From contig JAKURJ010000021.1 in NCBI GenBank assembly GCA_022452125.1, positions 1 to 17,269 of the forward strand: 17,269 nt of DNA, written 5' to 3'. Positions 1 to 6,866 of the stretch are shown one piece after another. A program made the translations under genes and the position numbers. Numbering within the stretch: the stretch's first letter is position 1; each line of letters starts with the position of its first letter. Source of the stretch: Candidatus Poseidoniaceae archaeon. Lineage in GTDB: Archaea > Thermoplasmatota > Poseidoniia > Poseidoniales > Poseidoniaceae. A model generated the notes under the pieces. It searched no databases. It had not been told where the DNA came from and saw nothing but the letters and a program-made list of their open reading frames with translations.

Positions 1-340
1 ACTCTTGTAAATTAGAGAAGCCATCACCATCAGGGTCGCCTATTGCACCATCATCATTTGTTGCAGATAGTGGGTCCAAACCGTATTGCCATTCCCATCC
101 ATCTGGCAATTGGTCGTTGTCCGAATCCCAGTCGTTTGGTTGAGTATTAATGAGGTACTCAAGCCCATATGTCAGACCGTCTCCATCTTGGTCTGTAGAG
201 GCTAGAGCGGTGAATGAAACAAATTCGATGGATGCTATTGTTGAGAACAACATTAGCAGTGCAAGTCCCATAGACTTGACCTTCTGATTATCGATTTCTC
301 TGAGCAGTTTTGGACGCGCTGAGGAGTGGATGGAGGACAT
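1..340 (-). CDS. Secreted protein with thrombospondin type 3-like Ca-binding repeats, 5' fragment
   Basis: This open frame starts at the ATG at 340-338 and runs off the left edge without a stop, giving 113 residues of a longer protein. Residues 24-48 form a hydrophobic signal sequence (MGLALLMLFSTIAS... ending TALAS), so the product is probably exported. The mature part holds Asp-rich repeats of the thrombospondin type 3 kind: TDQDGDGLTYGLEYLI at about 49-64, DWDSDNDQLPDGWEWQYG at about 69-86, and DPDGDGFSNLQE at the edge. In known proteins such DxDxDG loops bind calcium and often decorate surface-attached adhesins or enzymes, but the functional domain lies outside the window. A second in-frame ATG at 271 (MGLALL) is preceded by AAGGT and could be the real start; the longer version has a charged n-region that also fits a signal peptide. 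No clear TATA box was seen. The reading frame is certain; the specific function is unknown. Confidence 0.75.
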   Translation of the reverse strand, partial: MSSIHSSARPKLLREIDNQKVKSMGLALLMLFSTIASIEFVSFTALASTDQDGDGLTYGLEYLINTQPNDWDSDNDQLPDGWEWQYGLDPLSATNDDGAIGDPDGDGFSNLQE

Positions 341-419
341 ACGCACGGCTAACACCAATCTATGGGTTCACTTGAAGCCTATTAAGGGAAATGGAACATT
401 GTTCATACAATATTTGATT

Positions 420-442
420 GAAAACTCTCCCCTACGGGGAGA
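420..442 (-). terminator. Hairpin plus T-run after the 966-residue surface protein gene
   Basis: Twenty bases past the stop codon of the upstream minus-strand gene there is a perfect 7-bp inverted repeat, TCTCCCC-TAC-GGGGAGA on the plus strand (426-442). Read on the minus strand it is followed directly by GTTTTC. Stem plus T-run on that strand only is consistent with a transcription end or a 3'-end-protecting hairpin. Archaeal termination depends mainly on T-runs, so the hairpin's role is inferred. Its core is shared with the hairpin at 3428-3442. Confidence 0.45.
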
Positions 443-461
443 AAATCAGTAATTTCAAGAC

Positions 462-3362
462 TCAAAGGTCTTCTAAATCCTCTAACAATTCTAGGTCATC
501 ATCGAGATCTTCTTCGTCCACAACCACTTCTGGAATATCCTTGATTTCCTCTGCCATGGATTCGAATTGCATATCTTCTTGTTCGACCAACGCACTCTCA
601 CGTGCAGCTGATTGACCTCTGCGATAAATCGCTAGGAATACAACCAGAAGAATACCAACATACAGACCGAGAGTTTGAGGATTCTCAAAGTCCATTGCAG
701 CGTTGACTAAACAATCCATTCCTTCACAAGTCGTTGTGAATTTGAATTGAGGAGTCTGTTTAAGTTGCACAGTACTAATCTCGCTGTCTACAGGCTCAAC
801 GGACAACACAACTACTGCCTCTTTGCCAGCAACCAAGTCGTCTGGAGCAGTAAGAATCATTGTAAACTCACTGGTCGCGAAAGGACCGATTTCCAATAGG
901 ATTGTATTTCCTTGCTGTGTTGAACCACTGGTGGTGAATCCTGCAGTCCAACCCGTAGGTAGAGTTTGAACAGAAATAATCACGTCCAATACAACATTGT
1001 TTGCGTTCTCAACACTGAACTCGTAGCGCTGCTCTTGATTAGGCAAAAATGGTTCTAACTCGTCAACTCTTTGGACGAAAATTCTGCCTTGTAGGACTTC
1101 TTCTTTGACCTCTATCTCAAGGGGCAAATCGAAGTAACGAGGGTCGCCTTCAGACACTTCTTCTGTTACTCTTAGGTACAATGTGTGATTTCCTGCCAAT
1201 ACTTGGTCACGTAGTTCAATCTCAACTTCAATATCTCCGGAATCTCCCGAAGACAACTGAATCGCTACAACATCTTGACCACTACCATCTGTGATCGAAT
1301 AATCCCAAGTACCGTATGAAGGATCTCCGGTCTCTTCGTCGGTATTCTTGTCGAGTTTACCAGGAGATATGATTCTCCATGTGTTCTCTCCAACACTATC
1401 ACTACTGTCGGTAATTCTAATGTCGAAACTTACTGTTGCTCCCGGGTCAACTGGCCCTACACTGCCAATCTCTTGACCGTCTGAGTCAGCAATGACCTCA
1501 GCTAAGATTCCAAATGTTCTGTGAACTGTAAACGAAACTGACGAACTGAGTTGGTCATCTCCTGCACTGTAACAAACAATAGTGAACAATCCAATATCAA
1601 CGTCATCGCGGTTTGTAGGAGGATATATCTTCATCATCAAAGACATCGTTTCATGGGAACCAATGTCAGGTGTAATCGCGTATGGTCCTTCAGTAGTCAA
1701 CTCATTACCTGTATCGTTGTCGATAAAAGAATAAGACCAACTTGAACTCGGGGTTTCATCAACCTTCAGCCTGTAGGTATCGGTATCGAATCCTGCATTG
1801 AACAAGTCGATGTAGAAAGGCTCTCCGGATTGTGCCATATCTGAATCAATGTAGTGTGACAGTGTCTCATCAAATGCCTCAGGACGGTTAGAGTCTGCAA
1901 TCTGGATTTGGTGCTCTTCATCCTCGAATACGTTCAATCTAGGTGGTGCGAACACACCCACTTCTTCAACATCAAGAACAATCTTTTCGATTACTACCTC
2001 TTCTCTGACGTTATCTTCATTCTCCACGAAGCCTCTAGCCCACACCTCAATGCGTTCAGGAGCAGTAGATAAGTCGCCATCTGGAGTTTCAATTGAGAGA
2101 GTGGCTATCTTGAATGAGCCACCACCTGCTAGAGAATATCCGGCAGGTTGGTCCCAAATAGGGTCAGACCATGATGAAGGAAGTGAAGTGAACAATTCAA
2201 ACTCTACATCCATTTGGATTCCTGCTGATCCTGTGTGCTCAACCATGAATTCAACGCTGCTAACTTGGCCAGGTGCAATCAGGACGCTGTCAGACTGATC
2301 GACTGGAAGTGATAGATACATTCCATACTCCATGAAGTCTATTCCAACGTGCCTGTAGACTACTACATGGCCTTGAACATCTGTAATCTCAAGGGAGAGA
2401 TTGTAGTGCCCAGCTGCGATTCCTGCATCATATGTCCAGGTATAGTTGCCAACCAGACCATTATTGTCTAATCTCAAATCGTCATCTTCGAATTCCTTGT
2501 CGAATACTGTGCTGGTACCAGAAGGTGTTGAAAGAACGAGATTAACCGAGTTAATGTCATCTCTGCCAAATGCATCTCTAACATCAACTGAGAATTGAAT
2601 TGTTCTGAAATCTGGGCGGTGGTTTGGAGACCATTCCAGTTTTTCAGCATCAGACCAGATTCCGCCAGGAGCGTGTACCTTGACACTGGAATCTGCCAAT
2701 GCGTTAGCTTTCACTGTAAGTCTTGAGAAACTGTTGGTGTTGTCTAAGTCACCGTATTGAATCTCGACATCACAATCGCCACCTTGGCCAATTCCACCTT
2801 GGCCCTCGCAAGATGCAGAACCATCGATTTGTAGCCTTAGTTGTGAACCTTTTTCTACGAGGAAACCATCTTCTGGAACGTCAAATGCAATTTCGTTGAT
2901 TGTCCAAACGCATCCAGAACTCCCGGGGAGCACGCTGTCTTGACAAGGCGATGTTAGTTTCTCAGTAACGGTATATGTGGGTCCACCAACTGAATTTAGA
3001 GTGTAAGTTAAATCAGCCTCAGAGCCTTCCTGGCCTTTGAATTTGAGATATACGTACAATTTCACTTCAGAAGCGCTACCTTCTCCGTATAGCATGATAT
3101 CTCCGATTAGGTCATCTGAGCGGAATTCAACTCCTGAGAGGATGCTTGCTTCTTTGTTTGCACCTTCTGGTTCAGTAGTAGTGATGGCACCGTCGCCGCC
3201 CGAGTCACCTGCTTCGTCTAGGTACAAATTGTAATTTTGAAGATTAGCAGGAACATGCTTTGTTTGTACTTCATCTTCAAGGGTTTCAAACTCTACCGCA
3301 GGTAGGCCTGAAGATAGCAACAAAAGCAGCACGAGGACGGGAACAACTCGAGATTTTAGCAT
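462..3362 (-). CDS. Large secreted surface protein, C-terminal membrane anchor and acidic cytoplasmic tail
   Basis: This is a 966-residue exported protein that I do not recognise as a named family. The ATG at 3362 gives a clean signal peptide (MLKSRVVPVLVLLLLLSSG, cleaved near LPAVEF). In-frame TTG (3371) and GTG (3368) lie just upstream and could be used instead. The long ectodomain looks like a string of beta-sandwich modules. Two C-terminal stretches resemble CARDB/NEW3-type adhesive folds (for example PNQEQRYEFSVENANNVV followed by PTGWTAGF and a MILTAPDDL strand). There are several N-x-S/T sequons and three close Cys pairs (SPC...SGC, ASC...GDC, CEGMDC) that could form disulfides outside the cell. 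Residues about 897-913 (TLGLYVGILLVVFLAIY) are a membrane segment followed by RR. A 53-residue tail follows, with 13 Asp/Glu in its last 23 residues. The predicted topology is outside-in with the acidic tail in the cytoplasm. Its neighbours are also exported proteins, which suggests a surface-structure or polymer-binding role (inference). Confidence 0.8.
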   Translation of the reverse strand: MLKSRVVPVLVLLLLLSSGLPAVEFETLEDEVQTKHVPANLQNYNLYLDEAGDSGGDGAITTTEPEGANKEASILSGVEFRSDDLIGDIMLYGEGSASEVKLYVYLKFKGQEGSEADLTYTLNSVGGPTYTVTEKLTSPCQDSVLPGSSGCVWTINEIAFDVPEDGFLVEKGSQLRLQIDGSASCEGQGGIGQGGDCDVEIQYGDLDNTNSFSRLTVKANALADSSVKVHAPGGIWSDAEKLEWSPNHRPDFRTIQFSVDVRDAFGRDDINSVNLVLSTPSGTSTVFDKEFEDDDLRLDNNGLVGNYTWTYDAGIAAGHYNLSLEITDVQGHVVVYRHVGIDFMEYGMYLSLPVDQSDSVLIAPGQVSSVEFMVEHTGSAGIQMDVEFELFTSLPSSWSDPIWDQPAGYSLAGGGSFKIATLSIETPDGDLSTAPERIEVWARGFVENEDNVREEVVIEKIVLDVEEVGVFAPPRLNVFEDEEHQIQIADSNRPEAFDETLSHYIDSDMAQSGEPFYIDLFNAGFDTDTYRLKVDETPSSSWSYSFIDNDTGNELTTEGPYAITPDIGSHETMSLMMKIYPPTNRDDVDIGLFTIVCYSAGDDQLSSSVSFTVHRTFGILAEVIADSDGQEIGSVGPVDPGATVSFDIRITDSSDSVGENTWRIISPGKLDKNTDEETGDPSYGTWDYSITDGSGQDVVAIQLSSGDSGDIEVEIELRDQVLAGNHTLYLRVTEEVSEGDPRYFDLPLEIEVKEEVLQGRIFVQRVDELEPFLPNQEQRYEFSVENANNVVLDVIISVQTLPTGWTAGFTTSGSTQQGNTILLEIGPFATSEFTMILTAPDDLVAGKEAVVVLSVEPVDSEISTVQLKQTPQFKFTTTCEGMDCLVNAAMDFENPQTLGLYVGILLVVFLAIYRRGQSAARESALVEQEDMQFESMAEEIKDIPEVVVDEEDLDDDLELLEDLEDL

Positions 3363-3427
3363 GCGCACCAAATAACCGTCTGCTCCGGGGGGTTAAACCG
3401 TTTTGCATACATTGTGCTATTAGGAAG

Positions 3428-3442
3428 TCACCCTACGGGTGA
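3428..3442 (-). other. Short hairpin enclosing the stop codon of the YHYH gene
   Basis: TCACCC-TAC-GGGTGA is a perfect 6-bp stem with a 3-base loop. The stop codon (TAG on the minus strand, 3435-3433) starts in the loop and ends in the stem, so the last codons of the YHYH protein lie inside the hairpin. No T-run follows on the minus strand, so a classic terminator is not supported. The core CCCTACGGG is identical to that of the hairpin at 426-442. Confidence 0.5.
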
Positions 3443-5856
3443 TTTCTATTTCGCCGAAGCGACCATGCTGTTGCCAAACAAAGTCCGAAAATTATCAGTA
3501 CTGTTGGGTCAAAAACAATCTTTGTAGAAATTTGAGATATTTCGGATTGTGCACCTTGGCCACCACCACATCCTGGAGGAGGTGGACCTATTCCTGGCCC
3601 CCATGTTTCTCCATAACCGTCACAGTCTCCGCCACCACCGCCGCCTTGGCCGGCTCCTGCATCACTCGACATATCCGCTTGACCATGATAGCAGATCAGG
3701 AAGTATGGGAATCCCATGTCTCCATCTCCATTTTGAATTGTCGTGTGGTAGTGGTAAATCCCCAGAGGGAATTCCGGAGTTGGGCCAAAGTGACCGTTGC
3801 ATCGGTCTAGGTGGCCTAGCCCTTCTGTGTACTTGTAATCATCAATTCCATTGTATCCGGTTTGTCCATCTTTTAATTCGTATGAACTTTTCATCTCAAC
3901 TACGTTCATTTGGTCATCATAGCCCCAAAATCCGTAAATCGGATAGCCGTCAAATGCGACTCCAATCACCTTCGAATGATTACCATCGTAGGTATTTTGA
4001 GCTACTGCTTGAATAGTAGATTCATCATAATCATTTTCTATAGATTCTCCTTCTGCGGGATGCCAATGCATACAATTGCCATCTGCATGGTAGTGATATG
4101 TACCACCTTGCGCAGCATGGCCATGACAAATTCCTAATTCGATAGGTTGTCTATCTTCATTGTAGACTCCATGGTGAGCAGCAACGGCATCACCTCCAGG
4201 GCCATCTTCCGGGCCATAGATAGGAACCCCATTGATTGCAACAGCAACAGCACCTCTATCTGGGGCGCATTCTTTGTCACCATTGGATTCGGGGCAATTT
4301 GTGCTGTCATGACCTCCCGAGGTATCATTAGTTGGACTCCTAGGAATCGACCAGGTGTATGACTGAGCTGTGGCACAATCACCACCACCTGAACATGCTA
4401 ATGTCGATTCAAAATCATGATTTGGAAGCCCATTTGTAGTGATTATCAAGTGTGTTTCATTCAACGTGATAGATACTTCGCATTGATGATTTTCTGTATT
4501 TGAGGTTGTAAGATCGTCAACAAATGGTCTATCATCATTTGATTGGCATTGGAAGAAGTCCAACCAAAATTGAGCTAAATCTGTTGCATCATAGCCCACA
4601 TCAATCACAGTCAATGTAACACTTGCAGTTCCAGAGCCTGCAGAATTATTGGCGAATACAGTGAATGTAGTTTCTGGCATTACTTCTTGAGGAATTCCAC
4701 TACTCCTTCCAGATTGGTCATCAAATGACAAGCCTTCAGGCAATTCAGGATGTATCTCCATTGAGACAATATATCCGCCAATGCTTGAGAATGTAATATC
4801 AGTCATTTCAGTACCGTTAGTTAGTGACTGTGATACGGTGTATGGAGTGATTTCTGGAACTGTGATTACTGCAGTTAGAACAAGTGTCTCTTTGCAGAAA
4901 TCTTCGCCATCATCAACATAAAATTCCATTGTGTAATTCCCAATCTCATCAGGAGTGAATTCAGCAAATATGTTTGACGGATTGACTATTTCGGCTGTCG
5001 AGCCCTCCGGGGCGTCGATAATTTGCCATGAAGGATTTTGAAGCGTGTCGCCATCTGCATCATTGGAATTGCTTGCATCAAGATATGCCACTTGATTTAC
5101 ATCCGTAGTTAGATCGCCCCCCACATCACAACTTGGGGCAGTATTTTCATCAGAATTGTTTGAGTTTTGGTCGTATTGACAACTTCCATCTTCATCTGTA
5201 GCCTCTGAATTGTAGTTATTTGCAGATTCATCAGTACAACCTGCAATCTCATCTGAATCTAATACTCCGTCATCATCTTCATCATAATCACAACTACCAT
5301 CATCACTGTTTGCATTTGAATTGTAATTATTTGCAGAACTATCTGTGCAACCATCTACTTGTTCTGCTGATATCAATATTGTAAGATTATCAGACCAGGT
5401 GTCTTCGGGAAGATTATGTGCTCTAAATGTAATCGAGATATTTTCACTTCTATCTTCAACATCTATGTTGAATGTCCAAGCACCATTCATATCTGTTGCC
5501 AAATTATCTCCACTTGATATTCCATCAGCAGATTGCATTACCCAATTGATTCGGACTTCCATGGGATGATCATGAATCACGTTTCCAGTAACGAATTGTT
5601 CGCCTTCAATTTCAACTAAAATAGCCTCTAAGACGGGATCAGCATGAAGGTGTTTGGAATGGTCTATAACATCCTCATCAGAACTATCAGAACAATCCTC
5701 AAAACCATTATTCTGTAAATTTGAGGAAATCTTTTCTCCGTTATCACAGATGAAATAATCTTCATTGGATTCATTTGAACTAGAATCCATGGCTATGTAA
5801 CCTAAAACCGAAAATACAACAACGAAAGATAACACAATAGGTGCTGCCTTACTCAT
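3433..5856 (-). CDS. Secreted, membrane-anchored YHYH-domain protein with LDLa-like and GCTD repeats
   Basis: This 807-residue surface protein starts at the ATG at 5856. Residues 5-22 form an N-terminal signal or anchor segment. Residues 36-61 (ICDNGEKI...NGFEDCSDSSDE) resemble the C-terminal, calcium-binding part of an LDL-receptor class A repeat. Two GCTDxxANNYN..A..DGSCxY repeats follow at 169-191 and 206-228. A PKD/Ig-like region lies at about 240-335 and a putative Ig (He_PIG-like) domain at about 340-418. The main domain, about 495-725, is of the YHYH family (function unknown) and holds two YHYH motifs at 587-590 and 701-704. Each is preceded by a PIYG motif (545-548, 639-642) and a C-x-G-H motif. 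The domain is rich in His, Asp and Cys, so metal binding is plausible (inference). A Gly/Pro linker (about 734-768, with PPPP) leads to a C-terminal membrane segment (about 781-799) and an RRNRNHP end, as in cell-wall-anchored proteins. The family call is firm; the role is not known. Confidence 0.82.
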   Translation of the reverse strand: MSKAAPIVLSFVVVFSVLGYIAMDSSSNESNEDYFICDNGEKISSNLQNNGFEDCSDSSDEDVIDHSKHLHADPVLEAILVEIEGEQFVTGNVIHDHPMEVRINWVMQSADGISSGDNLATDMNGAWTFNIDVEDRSENISITFRAHNLPEDTWSDNLTILISAEQVDGCTDSSANNYNSNANSDDGSCDYDEDDDGVLDSDEIAGCTDESANNYNSEATDEDGSCQYDQNSNNSDENTAPSCDVGGDLTTDVNQVAYLDASNSNDADGDTLQNPSWQIIDAPEGSTAEIVNPSNIFAEFTPDEIGNYTMEFYVDDGEDFCKETLVLTAVITVPEITPYTVSQSLTNGTEMTDITFSSIGGYIVSMEIHPELPEGLSFDDQSGRSSGIPQEVMPETTFTVFANNSAGSGTASVTLTVIDVGYDATDLAQFWLDFFQCQSNDDRPFVDDLTTSNTENHQCEVSITLNETHLIITTNGLPNHDFESTLACSGGGDCATAQSYTWSIPRSPTNDTSGGHDSTNCPESNGDKECAPDRGAVAVAINGVPIYGPEDGPGGDAVAAHHGVYNEDRQPIELGICHGHAAQGGTYHYHADGNCMHWHPAEGESIENDYDESTIQAVAQNTYDGNHSKVIGVAFDGYPIYGFWGYDDQMNVVEMKSSYELKDGQTGYNGIDDYKYTEGLGHLDRCNGHFGPTPEFPLGIYHYHTTIQNGDGDMGFPYFLICYHGQADMSSDAGAGQGGGGGGDCDGYGETWGPGIGPPPPGCGGGQGAQSEISQISTKIVFDPTVLIIFGLCLATAWSLRRNRNHP
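5173..5352 (-). repeat. Two tandem GCTDxxANNYN...DGSCxY protein repeats
   Basis: Within the YHYH gene, 5284-5352 and 5173-5241 encode two 23-residue Cys-bounded repeats. They share GCTD, SANNYNS and DGSC at the same spacing and are separated by an acidic spacer (DEDDDGVLDSDEIA). The two Cys of each unit probably pair, and the Asp-rich end may hold a cation. Similar repeats are common in secreted proteins of marine microbes. Confidence 0.75.
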
Positions 5857-5862
5857 AAATTC

Positions 5863-5885
5863 CTATCGCATGCGATAGCATATAA
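5863..5885 (-). promoter_or_regulatory. TATA box and 16-bp palindrome at the YHYH gene start
   Basis: On the minus strand a TTATAT box lies 24-29 bases upstream of the ATG at 5856. This is the archaeal TATA position if transcription begins at the start codon itself (leaderless). Between this box and the ATG is the perfect 16-bp palindrome CTATCGCATGCGATAG (5863-5878). A dimeric regulator bound there would block polymerase, so it is a candidate operator. The palindrome and its position are seen directly; the regulator is not identified. Confidence 0.5.
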
Positions 5886-5971
5886 CACTACATCGAATAT
5901 GTTCACAAATATTTGCGAAATTAGAATTCTCCCGACTCATTCATTAGTTCCAAGCGTTGCCCGGGGTTTGA

Positions 5972-6056
5972 GCGGGGGTTGCCGAGTGGTCAAAGGCGCC
6001 GGGCTTAAGATCCGGTCACGATGTGTTCGTGAGTTCAAATCTCACCCCCCGCACCA
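5972..6056 (+). tRNA. tRNA-Leu (anticodon UAA), CCA encoded
   Basis: All arms can be folded by eye. The acceptor GCGGGGG (5972-5978) pairs with CCCCCGC (6046-6052), followed by discriminator A6053 and encoded CCA (6054-6056). The D-arm is GCC...GGC (5981-5997). The anticodon stem CCGGG/TCCGG has one G-U pair and the loop CTTAAGA, placing anticodon TAA at 6005-6008 (34-36 = T6006? read as the TAA following loop positions C-T). The long variable arm typical of leucine tRNA contains CAC-GAT-GTG (6017-6025). The T-arm is GTGAG-TTCAAAT-CTCAC (6029-6045). It reads leucine UUA codons (and UUG by wobble). No intron is seen. The GCGGGGG acceptor stem resembles archaeal tRNA-Leu genes. The 3' end stops one base before the stop codon of the convergent SDR gene. 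Confidence 0.96.
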
Positions 6057-6057
6057 A

Positions 6058-6771
6058 TCAAGTTAGCGACCAACCACCGTCTACTGGAAGTATGAATCCG
6101 GTGATGTACTCTGCTTCTGAAAGGAATTTTACAGCATGAGCAATGTCTTCTGGTTTGCCAGCACGTCCCAAAGGTACGCGCTTCAAGACTTCCTCGAATC
6201 TTTCTTTCTCCCATTCAGCTGCTAGGATTGCGCCAGGAGCGATTCCATTCACTCGAATATCAGGAGCCAATTCTCCAGCCAAGTTGACCAGCAATTGTCG
6301 CAATGCCGCCTTGGTCGAAGTGTAGTGAGCCAACTCTTCCCAAGCATGGTTCCAACTTGTATCAACCATGCCAATCACAGACCCCTTTTTGGCCTTTAAT
6401 TTAGGGACCAAACCTTGAGTTATGAAGAATGGAGCATCTAAGTGAATCGATGAAAATCGACGCAACTCTTGAGGCGTAACTGTAGAGAAGTCTTCTTGAT
6501 TATAGATTGAAGCATTGTGGACTAGCAGGTCTATACCACCCGCTTGAGCCACTAATTCATGGTCGTGGATTTCTTCGATTATTCTGAACAAATCTTCATC
6601 GTTGGATAAATCTCCACTGACGATTGCTCCTTGACCTCGCTGAATCAGTTGTCTGGCCTGAGTAAGTGATCGGTTACAATGTACAATGACAGCCAATCCG
6701 TCATCTATTAAGGAATTCACAATTGTCGCACCAATTCTTCGTGCACAACCAGTTACAACCGCCACTCGCAT
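6058..6771 (-). CDS. Pteridine-reductase-like short-chain dehydrogenase/reductase
   Basis: This 237-residue SDR has the usual family length and an ATG start at 6771. The nucleotide-binding motif TGCARRIG (7-14) is of the T-G-x-A-x-R-x-G form seen in pteridine reductases (PTR1/FolM). An Arg after the second strand (HCNRS, 31-35) suggests NADPH preference. Further motifs are GDL (53-55), NAS (86-88) and the catalytic Y150-x-x-x-K154 (YTSTK). The usual catalytic Ser is replaced by Asp in MVD (135-137), as in PTR1, which supports a pterin or folate-type substrate over a FabG-like ketoreductase. The C-terminal PVDGG motif is also present. The likely reaction is NADPH-dependent reduction of a dihydropterin or related compound in the cytoplasm, but the substrate is not proven. 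The gene is divergent from lipA, with about 95 bases between start codons, and its 3' end abuts the tRNA gene. Confidence 0.82.
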   Translation of the reverse strand: MRVAVVTGCARRIGATIVNSLIDDGLAVIVHCNRSLTQARQLIQRGQGAIVSGDLSNDEDLFRIIEEIHDHELVAQAGGIDLLVHNASIYNQEDFSTVTPQELRRFSSIHLDAPFFITQGLVPKLKAKKGSVIGMVDTSWNHAWEELAHYTSTKAALRQLLVNLAGELAPDIRVNGIAPGAILAAEWEKERFEEVLKRVPLGRAGKPEDIAHAVKFLSEAEYITGFILPVDGGWSLT

Positions 6772-6836
6772 GACAGTTCATGCACGAGTTTGGCCTTGAA
6801 ACTTCGTAAACTCCCATAGCGACTCTTTTTGCACCC

Positions 6837-6866
6837 CATCCCTTCGGGATGACTAGGGGGAGAGGT
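6837..6866 (+). promoter_or_regulatory. lipA leader: hairpin followed by Shine-Dalgarno site
   Basis: CATCCC-TTC-GGGATG (6837-6851) is a perfect 6-bp stem. Five bases later comes GGGGGAGAGG (6856-6865), a strong purine-rich ribosome-binding site, then the ATG at 6867. The alternative ATG at 6849 sits inside the hairpin stem, which argues for 6867 as the true start. The hairpin could act in translation control or as an RNA-end structure; neither is shown. Confidence 0.45.

Noticed and set aside
3439..4016. Plus-strand open frames of 123 and 155 codons opposite the YHYH gene
   Set aside because: They are shadows of the low-complexity, His/Gly-rich coding sequence on the minus strand. They have no domain, no signal and no ribosome site, and they overlap a well-supported gene.
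6849..6866. ATG at 6849 as the lipA start
   Set aside because: It is inside a hairpin stem with no ribosome site upstream, whereas ATG 6867 has a strong purine-rich site just before it.
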